Source of the DNA: Heterotrichella gracilis | Taxonomy: Eukaryota > Sar > Xanthophyceae > Tribonematales > Xanthonemataceae | DNA length: 64,000 bases | NCBI GenBank assembly: GCA_032358255.1 | Contig: JAULBX010030041.1 | Span: 1-64,000 of the forward strand | Reading direction: 5' to 3' | In this document: positions 37,065-48,939 of the stretch, one piece after another | Numbering within the stretch: position 1 is the first letter of the stretch | Layout: each line of letters begins with the position of its first letter | The notes under the pieces: generated by a model | What the model saw: only the letters and a program-made list of their open reading frames with translations | What the model was told of the DNA's origin: nothing | Database searches by the model: none | Translations under genes and position numbers: made by a program

Positions 37065-39212
37065 GTGGTAAACATCACAAGCTCCTCTAGTGCAGTCACC
37101 CACTGTGCCTGCTCTGAGGGGCACCAAAATGAGCTTGCTTCCCCCTATTCGCAGGAAGATGTCACCATAGCCACCATCCACGACCTCCCACCCCTGATGC
37201 TCCAGCACATCCTCTCCAGGCTCGACCTGCAGTCCCAGGGCAGGGCACAGGTGGTGTGCAAGTCATGGAAGGAAGCCCTGGACGTGCCCAGCGCCGCCTG
37301 GGACCACCTCGACCTCGGGAATCCTGAAAACGAAGGCTCCATGAAACCGCTGTGGACCGGCGAGAGCGCAGCTTGGCCCTGGCTGGCTGCTTGGCTGCAC
37401 CCGAGGGTGCGGGCAGCCAGAACCCTGGACATGCACCTCCTCTCTGGGACTGTACCCCTTGAGAATAAGGTCACGGAGCGTGTGGTGTGGTGACTGCTGG
37501 GATGCATGTGCCCCCAGCGCCTGACGCAGCTGCGGCTGCGGGTGGTCGAGGCTTCAATGGGCGCCGTGCCATGCAGCATGCTGCAGGTAGGGTACTAGTA
37601 CCAGGTGTACAGCGGTGGTCCAGAGTTGGGCTTGGTCTCATTGCTCCCCTGATTTTCCAGGTGAAACCCGTCACCTGCTTGGCCCAGCCCTGCCCGGCCC
37701 GGCCCGGCTTGAAGTCCAACACGCGTTTGCATACAGTGGCCAGCGCTCCTCCAGTGCGGCGGTGGTATAAGAAGTGTCAGAACAGGGCTGGTTGGCGCAA
37801 TGCATTTAGGAAAGACTGCTAACCTGACTGTATCGCTAAAGCACATAATATATTATATTATGTAATACAATGTAATATAATAAAAATAAGTATATAAGAA
37901 GTAAATAATGTTTATGAATATTACATTGTGTTACAATGGAATACATCAAGTTACATTGCATTGTATATTACAATAAGTTTAAGTTGACTTAGGTCAGCGA
38001 TCTTGTGTGCTGCAGGCCTTCACTAACCTCACCAGCCTGGATCTGACCTACTGGGGAGCAGAGTCTGACCTGCGGGTGCTGGCCAGTCTCACCTCACTCA
38101 CCAGCCTGGCCCTCAACTCGGGCTTCCCTGGGCCGATCACCCTGCCAACCTCGCTCCACCGGCTGCGCCTGGCGACCGACCCCCCTCCGGAAGCCCACCC
38201 CAGCCAACTGCTGCAGCAGCTGGCAACCCTGCCTCACCTGACCACGCTGGGATTGCAGATTATTGGGGACGTGGATCTGGAATTTTCTGCCTGCACCGCC
38301 ATGCGCTGCTTGGAGGTGGAGGGAGGGGGTGATGCGGTGCTCACAGTGCGTGCCGGCACCTTGCCACCCGGTCTGGAACGGCTGGCGATCGGCGGGTACA
38401 CCCTCATTGAAATGGATGATGCAAGCCTTGGCTGGCTGCCGCCTACCCTGCAAACGCTCGACCTGGCCCCGCAGCAGTACTACTTTGACGACATTCATTA
38501 CCGCGTTTGCGAGCCGCCTGCCGCCCCACGCCACGGCATGCAGCTGCGGAGGATGGCAATCTCCCTAAGTTCCCAGGAGTACTACGCGCCTTTTTTGGCG
38601 TCCCTGCACCGATTTGAGCACCTGGTGCACCTCCAGATTGCGTTTGCACACCATGTTGCAGACCTCCCCAGGGACCAGCAGCCAACTGATGTAGTGGTGG
38701 TGCCGTTCTTGCCCAGCTTGCAGCGCCTGACGTGGAGGAGCATCAACCCGCTGTGTATGCAGCTGCACACAGAGGCGGGAATCTGGATGGGCGCCAACCT
38801 TCAGCGGCAGCAGGTGTGTACTCTCACGCTGCCTCTTCTTCAACCAACGCCTTCAATGAATGCCATGCCATGCATTACTGATCCTTGCCATGAGGTGCAT
38901 TTTACTGTGCACGCATTTCCAATGACAAAGAATTTGCGTCCACTGACATATAATGGCCACATGTCAGGGCACGTGCATATGCCAATATTGAACGGAATTT
39001 CCTGAGGTAAGAACATGGTACTAGATCCTTTTCAAAAAATGACAATGTTTCTGTGCAGGTGTACTGCTGGAGGAGGGACCAGGGGGGTGGTAAAAGCCTG
39101 GAAGACCAAGTTCAGCTTGCGCCGGGTCCCCACGATGGATATGATGAGATAGATGTGTGGCTTTCCATGGGAATTTGAGGACGCCTGGGGGCTCAAGCAG
39201 CATTTTTACTAG
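37065..39212 (+). pseudogene. Intron-containing F-box/LRR pseudogene
   Basis: Exons 37065-37586, 38016-38813 and 39059 to about 39212. The family start codon is ATA here (TIATIHDLPP against TMATIHDLPP in the intact copy), leaving the upstream in-frame ATG 37065. A TGA at 37491-37493 replaces the Trp of VVWWLLG. The third exon is shifted: its frame ends early while FPWEFEDAW is encoded in another frame up to TAG 39210-39212. Exon 2 is a clean 266-codon block of LRRs (NLTSLDLTYW, SLTSLALNSG, GLERLAIGG). The two introns are absent from the four paralogues, and sit at positions where protein length is unchanged. Confidence 0.85.
37587..38015 (+). other. Intron unique to one F-box paralogue
   Basis: Exon before ends ATGCTGCAG, the intron ends GTGCTGCAG, then GCCTTCACTAACCTC. 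Paralogues read straight through here (CTGGGAGGCTTCACC). The intron is AT-rich in its second half (about 37850-37980). The GCTGCAG at both ends is a direct repeat. Confidence 0.7.
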
Positions 39213-41167
39213 CACTCCCGCATTGCATATTTTCCGGGGGATCGGACTGTGACTCCCAGGTGCAAATTGCTTCATAACCCACCAGGGCCTCGGCCATGTT
39301 ACATGGCCACAGTAGCCTACCCGCATGGTAGAGGGACAGTAGGCGTAGCCGAGCCCGGAGGTGACGAAGGGCGAGGCGAAGCAGGCATGCCGACCAGGGA
39401 CAACCAGTTTGATACGGCACCACTCGTATCCAACCAGCAGGGGTTGTAGAATCACCTCATGCTGTCCATGTCGAAGATTACAGACCACACGGGAGTACGT
39501 AGTAGTAAGCGTACTAAGCACTACAGAAAGAGACAAGCAAAGGCCTTCAAATACCAGGCACTTTATCGGCCAATCAACACTCCCTTCTACATTTTACTAT
39601 GATCGTCAACCTTGGTACTATTACCCTAACCAATACCCTTAATGTTCACTATTTCTAATAACAGTCCCGCATCACCGCAGCTGCTCATCCTCTTGAGCAA
39701 GTTTGGACATAATATGGCAAACTGTTAGCGCTATAGCCTAGGCAACCTATGCCATATGCCAAGCTGCCCCCCACATGCTGTGATGCTGATGCAGAACATG
39801 TCCGCATTGGCAATGGCATGTGGTATCTCGTGAGAATTTGAGCATGCCCCCAGGGGTTTAAGTCAGCAAATCTTGTGCCTTAGTTCAGTGCTGTAGTATT
39901 TCAGCGCCATGGCATATTGTCAATGCGTTGCAAACAAATTCTCCATCATTTTATGCGGCAATAAATTTCAATTCAATTTATTCGTTGGAATCCGATTTTT
40001 GACCTTCATTGAAGTTGCTTGGACTGTCCACGTTGTGGCCAAATTGGCCAGCTGCTATCACTGCCAGGCCCTGGCATGCATATATATGGGTCTCCAACTG
40101 GGCGGGACATATTGCTGGAATGCACTTATTAGACGTGCACTGGATTGAATGTGTGCGCGTTCGTGATCCGGTAATTTTAACGCGATTTTTTAAAAAACAG
40201 ATAATGTCTCCACACGATGGCGGCCTGCAATTTGACTCGTCAGATGAGGCTGAACTCAGTTCAATCTGATTTACTTCCAAGCGGCTCAGCTGTCGGCGAG
40301 GCAAATCTGACTCTAGATCCCACTGGGAGACTCCGATCCATCTTGCATACACTTCCGGGCTAGAGCCCCGGCATTTGATGAATTCACTGATTCAGAAACC
40401 ATAGACCACGACATGCATTGTACTCGATTGCAATTGGTAATCTGTATTTACAATGGATGAATCAAGTGCACACCTGATACCTACAGCGATGGCCAGAAAG
40501 ATCCCAAGGAGCCTTGGGATACTGTAGTGCACTGCGGAAAATATGCCCAGGCCTGTTCAGCGGCAGCAATTAATTGCTTGAGCGCTGCCGCATGATACCA
40601 GCACAAATGGCACAGGTTTGAATCACTATCTCAGACATGTGCGTTGTCCAGCGCAGCAATAGTTAAGCCATTTCAAGTCCTAGGAGCGGTCCTGAACGTT
40701 TGTACATGATGTGCACATGCCCGTCCATCCTTAGAAGCCCACTCCAGCCAGCCGCCTATGCAGCCTCCCCGCTCTCCTTTATTTTCCCCACTACCCAAAC
40801 CCTATACCCAGACTGTACAAACGTTCACGCTCGTCGTTCTGCAGCCCCCGCACGTGCATCCAACTCCCTCTCCCAGGGGCTACAGCCACCTCATAGGGGG
40901 GATCAAACACGAGCCACCCCTTTCCCCCCACCAAGGGTAATAAGATAATAATAGGTCCTATTATTATCTTATTACCCTTGCCCCCACCCGCCGGACCGCC
41001 ACCATCCCATCCCCCTCCCAGCAGCTGTTTGAGGATGCCTTGTCACCGCGAGCAAGCAGCCTAGCGTGCGCATTTCCTTAACACACCCACAGCCACTCTG
41101 CAGCAGGCCTCGGTGCTCGCCCCCACAGGGAGAGTGTTGAGGGCATGTGCATGGCCCCCCCTCAGCC
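39213..41167. other. Intergenic region with a foldback element
   Basis: No gene supported; the region holds a perfect palindrome at 40932-40980 and lies between an F-box pseudogene (+) and the PP2A B'' stop (-). Confidence 0.5.
40932..40980. mobile_element. MITE-like perfect foldback, 24-bp arms
   Basis: CAAGGGTAATAAGATAATA with five further bases, one central base, then the exact reverse complement ending TATTATCTTATTACCCTTG. Same ends as copies at 12191-12229 and 62917-62955. Too short to code; a transposase source is not in the window. Confidence 0.75.
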
Positions 41168-44100
41168 TCACAGCGAGGAGCTGTCCAGCGTTGGCTCCCA
41201 CACGTCTGCGCTGCTCTCCGCATCAATGTCCTCCCCCTCCTCCTCCATGGCCAGGCGGATGTACTCGGTGCGCGCAAAGCGGTCCCAGTCAGTCATGGAG
41301 GGGTCCTCACGCTCCTGGGAGAAGGGAGGGAAACACAACATCAGAATTGCAGTTTGATGGAAGGAATGCAGTGCGCGTGTGTGTGTGGCATTAGGGGTAG
41401 GGGTGGGTACAAAGGGGACGCGCGCAAGGGAAGGGGAGGGGTTTTATTTGCAGAATGAGGGAGCAGATGTGTTTCCATACATTACCCATGCATCTGTACC
41501 AGCGCCGGTCCCATTACATAACACACCGCGCTCCAGCCCCTGTATGCCACCACCAACCAGGAGGGCTATAGGGTGTTATGTGCACCTTCCGTGCTCGTGC
41601 GCATGGGGTGGCCCATACCCCTTCCACCGGCACAAGCTTGTGTATTTACCCCCTCCTGCCCCCCTACGCCTCCCTTCCCACCACCACCACCCACCCACGC
41701 ACCTGGCGTATGAGGAAGGGGTCGCGCGTCTCAAACGCGATGAACTTGTTGAGGTTGAACAGGATGTTGAACAGGGTCCCGGACAGGTGCCTGCCCCGCC
41801 GCAGGTCCCGCAGCGTGAAGCACCCCTCCTGCGCAGGCTGGACCATGTCGTGCAGCTGGCACAGCACGTCCTCAAACAGGACGGGTTCTTGGCCCATGCA
41901 CTCCATGCGCCGTAGCTGCTCCTCGTAGAAATACTGTGGGGAGAGGGGTGGGACGGGGGTGAAAGGGGGTTGGGTTGTGGTGTAAAGGGAGGTTTGTGCT
42001 GTGGGGTACTGTGTAGGGTTGCAGTGCAGCATGCATTGGAGCTGGCACCATTCTCAATCAAAATCAGCTCTTGCCCATGCACTCCATGGGCCATTGCTGC
42101 TCCTTGTAGTACTGTGGGAGAGGTCCCAGACGGCAACCACGTGAGCCCAAACCCCATATTCCACGCACTATACCAGTACTCAAGGCGTTGGACTACACTT
42201 TGAACCCTACACCTAAACCACCACAACCCCTGAAGAGTACCACCACACCGCCCCCCACACCCCACATCCCACACCACCCCGCACCCTCATCAGCATCTCA
42301 GAGTCCAAGCCCCTAAACCCAAAATGGCACCCAAAGGTTGCACCTCACATCCCCCGTCCCCTCACCAGCATCTCGTTTGGCCGGATGACCCCGTCGCTTT
42401 CCAGGTCCACGCATCTGAACCAGTACTCCAGGCTGGTGTCGTTGGACTTGTCCTCCTCGCTCAGTATGAACCACACAAAGTCCTCGTATGCCATCTTGCC
42501 CTCAACCGCGCTGGCAAAGGGGCGGCCCGCCTGTGTGGTGTGGTGCATGAATGGTGGTGGGTAGGCGGTAATGGTGGTGGTAATGGTGGCGGTAATGGTG
42601 GCGGGTCTATGCTGTGGTTGTGCTTGAATCCAATGGGCCACTTCAACTTGACCAGTGCCCATTAGATAACTATCAGCCACCCTCAAGGATAACAAGGCGC
42701 CAAACATGCATGCTATGAGCCATCCGCAATTTGACCAGTGCCCCAAAAGGAAGCCACCAGCCACCCACACTTCACGGCCTGTCTACGTTGCGCGCAACCA
42801 GGGTCCCCCCTTCCCCCCACCAGCCCACATGCACCCCGCCCCCTCCACCCCCGGCATCCCCGCACCTGCATGAACACCCTGTCCACTATTCGGAATGTGA
42901 GCGAGTGGTTCCCGTAGCGCAGCAGGTCGTCCTTGGACAGCAGGAAGTCGTGGTCGCTGTCAAGCTCCCAGAACTGCACGGGAGCGGTAAGGGTTTGTGA
43001 CGAGGGTTTAAGTTAAGGTTTGCCTTAAGGGTTTCAAGATGTTGGCGCTGCTGTCATGCGTCCAGATCTGTATGGGAGCGGGGTTGGGGGCTGGGCAGGC
43101 AGGCTTTTGCGCTAGGGAAGGGACGGGCATGTGAAGGATCACCCATTAGAATAACAGAATAATGACGAAAGCCCGCCGCAACGCCGCAGCACCTTAGACA
43201 ACTCCCGGGCGGGGCGATTTCCCGATCCCGAAGAGGCATGCAAAGAGCAAATCGCGCTCTGAAGGCAATGAAAATTCACATTTTGAGCCAGGATCACCCA
43301 TTAGGCTGGCTGCTTCTCTCGCTGTGTCGCTCTCAACCAAGGAAGGCAATGCTGGTGGAGTGCATTGGCCATAATGGGGGCGTGAATGCGTTTCCGAATG
43401 CAGCGACCAACCCCCGCTACTTCCAAAATCCACAACTAGCCAACCTAATATCCTACCACCCACTATTTCCCACCCGCCTACGCGCCGCCCTCATCCACCA
43501 AAATGATGAGCATTGTGCACCTTGTTGATGATCTTCTCATGCCTTTCAACCCTAAACCCTACCAACTCAACCCTTCACCGACCTTGCAGTAGACCACGTA
43601 GAAGTGCTCGTAGGAGAAGTACTTGTGCACCTTGTTGATGTCCTCCTCCTCGTCAAGCATCTGGAGCACGTGCAGCAGGTCGCCCCTGCACAGGGGGAAG
43701 GTAGATCTCACTACACCGGTGATCACAAAGGAGTGAAAGTCGGGGAAATGCGGAGTGCATCTGCACCACCATGGTGCCATGGCAGCCTCATCTGGTAGCT
43801 GACCGCCCATCACTCGCCACCCAAGCGCAACTTCCAGAGACCAACCAGGCCGGCAGGAATCCATGCACACCACCAATGGGACTGCCACTATGCCCATGCC
43901 ATGCGCTCACACACCTCGACCGCCAATTGCCTTTGCGATTTATGGAATTCAGAAAGCAAACGAAATTGATTATGAATGGGAACAAAAACAAACTTCCTAA
44001 TAACACGTTTTTCATACAGAAATCCACCTAACAGTTGATATCAGGGATCCACTTGCCTTTTTAGCTCCCTGAGCGTGAGCCTCCCGCTGCCCGACCGGTT

Positions 44101-45863
44101 GATGCTGTAGAAGATCCGGTACACAACAGTCTCGGCATACCTGCGTGCAGCCGAGTCTAAGGCAATGGGACCCTGAATTTTACAGGTGCGTTTTCATGTA
44201 TGTTCCAATCCATATGCAATCCACAGGCACTGCTGTATCGCATTTTGTCACTATATTTGTGCTTATTGCTCCCACGGAGTGCAAAGTTTCATCTTGTCAA
44301 ATTGTGATACACCATTGTATGTCATGGAAAATAATGAGGCACCTGCCAGTCCACATAAAATGCATGCGGCGCGCTCAAGTGCTTAGGGTTTAGGGTTTGC
44401 GTGTGCGCACCTGTCCTGGAACTCGGGTGTTTCCTGGAGGAACTCCAGTCCCGGGTGCGAGTGCAGAATCCCCGCCATCATGGACTTGAAGTCGTCCTGC
44501 GTCAGGAACTTGGCGTTGTCCTTGCGCATGATCTCAAACATGCGCGCCATGGGCTCCGACTGGATGATGTTCTTCTGCTCAAACCACTGCAGGAAGGCGG
44601 ACTGGACCACGGTGGCGGAGCCAGGCGCCACAAGCTTGTAGAACAGAGGGTAGGCCAGCACCGTTGGCAAGCCAAGCACCTGCAGCACGCCCGAGGTGCG
44701 GTGGGTTACTATGGCTTCTCGCATGATCCCGGTGCAAATGTAGGAAGATGGGATGCAGGAGATGAGTAGACAGCGCCCGCGGGAAGTTATTTCGCGCGCT
44801 TGTTGCAGTTGGCAAAAAGTAATATTTGTGCTGCAGCTACCTCCTTGACCAGCTCCTTGGTTGCTGGTAGCGTCAGGCCCGCTGGGTGCGCGCTGAACAG
44901 CGCCTGTACTTTGTTCTGTGCCCCCCGCTGAACCTCATCTGGCACAGGTTTGCCTTCCGGGAAGTAGAACCGCGGTATGGCAGCAGTGGGTGGGGCCTGC
45001 GCAGGGCGGGCTGTCAATGCAGCGTATGGAACAGCTGGCGCAGTTCGAATGCGAGAAGCCTGCTGGCGCACTTTGCAGCGTATGCAGTTCTGGGCATTGC
45101 GGTGGTCTTACCTGTTTCGACAGGATCGAGCCGCTGCCCTTGCGCGCCGGTGAAACTGGACTCCTGGGTGATCTGCCCTTCTGTGGTGACAGCGGTGGCT
45201 GCATGCATCACAATGGACGTCAGGTCAAACCATATGGTACCATGCATGCAGCTATTTTGCTGCAACTTGCGATGAAACAGTGAATATGCGACCCATGCAG
45301 GGTGGTGTCGTCCATGGCTGCGCAACCAGCATACCGTGGTGGAGTGGAAGATCGCGTGGCTGGCATGACTTGGTGAGAGGGGTGAGCCACCAGGGGTGGG
45401 TGTGGGCCCCACCAAGGTTTTCCCAGCTTTTGCATCGTCCAGTAGCGACAACACCTAGAAGAGTTTGAACAATGTGAGCAGCGCTGCAAGCTGTGAAGTT
45501 GTGCAGCAATATGTACCAGTCGCCACTTACCAGTCGATGCGAGTCAGGCAAGGAGAGCCATTCTAGGAACAAACTGTCCAACTTGAGTTTGGAGCAAGGG
45601 AACTTGTTGTGAGTGAACTCAACAGAACGGACTGGTGATTGCGTTAGAGCTGCGGCAGACGCCCCTGCAGAACAAGGTTGCAGGGCTTGAGCTAATGCTT
45701 TACCACCGCATGGGCTGGGGGCAGAGCAGCAGCAGAGATCACCACCTCCACGAAACGGGTTGGGAGAGCCTTCAGACGACGTGGGCCTAGATGTTGAAGG
45801 TGTCGAGCTGGTGTCCCGTTTCGTTTCGATGTTCAGCCTGTGTCCTGGGCCGGGCTCCCTCAT
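41168..45863 (-). CDS. Protein phosphatase 2A regulatory subunit B'' (EF-hand)
   Basis: Regulatory/targeting subunit of PP2A; binds the A/C core and calcium. Exons (minus): 45863-45531, 45454-45335, 45198-45112, 44996-44841, 44679-44411, 44140-44057, 43685-43583, 42973-42866, 42530-42366, 41933-41703, 41314-41168; phases close, 600 residues. Start ATG 45863 is preferred over 45917. Family features in order: [93 protein letters not shown]-hand 1 [14 protein letters not shown]-hand 2 [12 protein letters not shown], then [14 protein letters not shown] between them and [19 protein letters not shown] near the end. The N-terminal ~110 residues are Ser/Pro-rich and less conserved. The intron after 44057 has a GC donor. 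Plants use B'' in cytoskeletal, stress and sterol regulation; the role here is not shown. Confidence 0.95.
42067..42123 (-). repeat. Decayed copy of a PP2A B'' exon start
   Basis: Plus-strand CCCATGCACTCCATGGGCC...TGCTCCTTGTAGTACTGTGGG matches the real exon start and acceptor at about 41886-41946 (CCCATGCACTCCATGCGCC). It lies upstream (gene sense) in the same intron. Confidence 0.85.
43511..43542 (-). repeat. Decayed copy of PP2A B'' exon sequence
   Basis: TTGTGCACCTTGTTGATG (plus strand) occurs here and in the true exon at about 43622; the copy lies in the following intron. Confidence 0.8.
44055..44056 (-). other. GC-AG intron donor
   Basis: Exon ends CTA AAA AG, then GCAAGTGG. Joining to the exon starting at 43685 gives [10 protein letters not shown] in the family frame. 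Confidence 0.85.
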
Positions 45864-46535
45864 TGTTACTGTGCTTCCTTGCTGCGTGTATGAGTGCACT
45901 CTATATTGCATCCACACTTAGTTGCGCTGTACATGGGAAGTAGACGTTTCCGTACGGTTTGTAACACCAGCAAGTATGCATGCTTGATGCATTGTGTAGG
46001 TTTTGAGTGGGGCCAGTTTCCGACACCATTTTTCGCTTTTAGGCGCGAGACGAAGCCTCAGCCATCAGATTTTACCTCGTAAATGGTGGTGCGATTTTCT
46101 TAAAACCCTAGTAGGGTACTAGCCGCGCTGGTGGCAATTTTAAGTGCAATACTAAGAAGCTATGACATCCCCTCTCCCCTCCCTTTCAACTCCCAACTGC
46201 AGTAACAGGGCACCATACTGCCCATTGGTTCCCGTTGGCCATCTGTCCAAATATACATGAAAAATATGCCCCAACCAAAAGTCACAAGCAGGCTATGTTT
46301 ATACGATAAAAACTACTGAGATTTTAAAGTGTTGCAAAAAGCCACGGCAAGGTCGATACAATCACTGAAATAGGTCACCCAATTATTGACCATTTGTACT
46401 TCGATGTCCTGACTACATGTGGGAAACAACAGAGTTGCAGGATGGGCTTTCAAAACTGTGAAAATCTTGACAGCGCCACGTGCATATGCTCGACAGTGGT
46501 GCATGGGTTCCAAAACAAGCCATGACCTTAGGTGA
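45864..46535. other. Intergenic region
   Basis: Upstream of PP2A B'' and downstream of the next minus-strand gene. A weak TATA-like CAATATAG (minus strand, about 45905-45898) lies ~40 bp before ATG 45863. Confidence 0.4.
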
Positions 46536-48939
46536 CTACCGGGACAACTGTGCTGGCATTACCGGCACTGAGGACCTCTCCTCCTCAAAATTGCTGTACC
46601 CGTCCCCCACAGCCAGCCTCTGTGTCAGCCTTGTCAGCCGGTCTTTGAAAGTGCTCCGCGGCTGCTGTGGAAGTGCCATGCTGGGCTCAGCATGGTGCAG
46701 CAGCTCCCCAGAGCTCTGGGACCCGGTGCTAAGTGCACGCGCATGGCGGGACGCTTCTGGCTGCGGCTGGGCGCCAACCGGCACTGTTCCAGTAACCACC
46801 CCCTTGAAAATGTCGTGGTACATATCCTGCCCTGCTTCATCACCAGCGCTGTGTGAAGTGCCGCCAAATGCCTTGAACTGCCTTGACTGCAGCCCAAACT
46901 TGCTCATGCCCTGGGTCAGTGAGCGCTGCAGGCTGGCCAGGGATGACCTTGTAGCCGCACCGGATTTAAGCTTCCCTGCTGGCTGCGCCTTGCTGCTCTC
47001 AGGCTGCGCGGGCGGTGCAGAGTTGGCTGATGGCACGTCATTGCTGAGCTGCATGGCCACTGCCTGGATTGCCACCGTGGTGACATTTTCTGCCGAGACA
47101 TCGATCTGGACGTTGTTGTTCCCACCTGCTCCAGGCTTGGACCCCATGAAGCTCCACTTCTTGGGGCTGAAGTGCAGCTTGTGATCCCCTGCCCGCTTGG
47201 CGCTGCTTGCTGCCTCAGCAGACAAGCACAGCTGCAGCTCCTGGGAGAAGCGCTCGTCATGCGCCAGCGAAGGAAAGGTTTGAGACACCTGCCGCGCCTT
47301 GGCAGGGCCAGACAGCTGCACGAAGGCCTCTGTGAACCCAGTAACGTCCTGCGCACATGCGGACATGGGTGTTATGATTGTGAGGCAAACAGAGAATTCC
47401 AGGAATGGCAATATCAACAGCAGTGGTGCTGGAGCATGGCTGGCTGGGGCATGGAGCATGGCTGGAGCATGACATCATGCTGACCATGCAAGCAAGATGC
47501 TATGCAATTGTTGGAGGCAGGTAATGGCAACAGGAATAGCGTGACCCACCTTGACCCCCAAAGCAGCAATCTGCACAGCCGTCGCTGCGGAGAATGCGTC
47601 TTTCGTGCTGCCCATGACATCAACCACAGAGCTGGCGAGCCCCTGTAGCAGCTGCGGCTCCATCTGCCGGTACTGCGCTGGCGTGCTGGCAGCTGCCATG
47701 TGGTTCAACACAGCAAGGGTGACTGCCATTGCCTCTGACAGCACACTGTCGCTGGGCGCAGCCTTGTGGATCGCCATGGTTGCGTGCAGCAGCTCGTCTA
47801 GCTGCGGCAGCAGCTTGCTTTGTGCAGCATTATCAAAAGCAGGCTGAGCCTCCTCTGCTGGCGCCTTTGCATACTGGTTTGGAACAGTGCCTGCCAGGAT
47901 CACCTGGAGGAGGGACACAGCTACTGGTAAAATTCGTGCCCCAGGATTGTTGTTACATGAAGATGGGGATTGTGTGTGTATGTGGTGGGAAGGGGTCGTC
48001 CTTACCTGGATCAACTGGAACACCCTATTGATCTCCAACGCGCTTCCATGCCGGAAAGTTTCCAGCGCAGCCGCCAGCGCCCCGAGCGCGCCCTCAGACA
48101 CCAGCGCCACTGCTGCGCCAGGCTCGTTGAGCAGACCCTTGATGCCTTCCAGTGCCAGCACCGGCCTGGATTGCAGGGCCTTGAGGTACAGCCGTGCACG
48201 CACTGCAATCCCTGATGAACCCCGCCTGCTGGTACTCAGGGTGGTGAGGCCATTGTCGGGTTTGTCAGCTGGGCCTGATTGGAGTAGGTTAGACCAGGCA
48301 CTGCCTGCTGGTTCAGCGGCGTCTGGCGCTGTCCCAGTGTCGCAGCTCCCGTCAAGTGCAGTGGGCAGGGCTTGCAGGCTGGCCAGTGGGTCTTGGGTGT
48401 GGAAGGATGCAGGCTCATATGATGGCTGGGCTGCTTCTGTTGGAGGTGGTGCGCTCATGCACACTATATCCACAGGCTGTGCACGTGTACTTGGAAGGTC
48501 TGTGTCATCCACCACAAGCCTACGCGCAACTGGTTTCTCCAGAGGCTCTACCCTGACTGCTGTGGCCATAATTGGGGCTGGTGTAGCAAGGGCGGCCTCA
48601 CCCTGGCTGCTTATTCTGGAGGGCCGTTTTGGGGTGAACGTGAGCGCACCTGCCCCCAGCTGCAAATTGGCTGTTGCTTTGCGCAGGTCTTCCAGGGGCA
48701 CATGTTGGATGGCATCCTGTGCCAGGGAGTGTTTTAGTGAAAACACTAGAGCACAACATTGACTGCAGCAAACCACCACTGGTGTCCATTGCCTGAACCA
48801 GGTGTAGGGTGTGAACCTGGCTTCACTGCCACCCTACCTTCGGCTTGATGATCAGTTTCACTGGAGACCTGTTATCTGTAGTGACCTGCTGTTCTGCCTC
48901 ATCATCACTGCTCCAGGCTTCTTCCATCAGGTCAGCGCC
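46536..48939 (-). CDS. Large protein of unknown function, helical repeat-like middle
   Basis: Not recognised. Exons (minus): 48939-48838, 48716-48006, 47903-47550, 47348-46536, all phase 0, giving 659 residues; the first exon contains ATG 48927 and may be preceded by others. Visible parts: an acidic start (EEAWSSDDEAEQQ) then SPVKLIIKPK; AIQHVPLEDLRKATANLQLG; a Pro/Ala/Ser-rich stretch; an Ala/Leu-rich helical region (KALQSRPVLALEGIKGLL, GALAAALETF, RVFQLIQ, LLPQLDELLHATMAIHKAA) resembling an alpha-solenoid; then FTEAFVQLSGPAKARQVSQ and a Ser/Gln-rich tail with KDRLTRLTQRLAVGDG. No signal peptide or membrane span. The acidic motif plus helical repeats would fit a trafficking or scaffold protein, but that is a guess. 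Confidence 0.75.

Noticed and set aside
37491-37493. TGA as selenocysteine
   Set aside because: Paralogues have Trp, not Cys or Sec, at this place and the gene has other defects.
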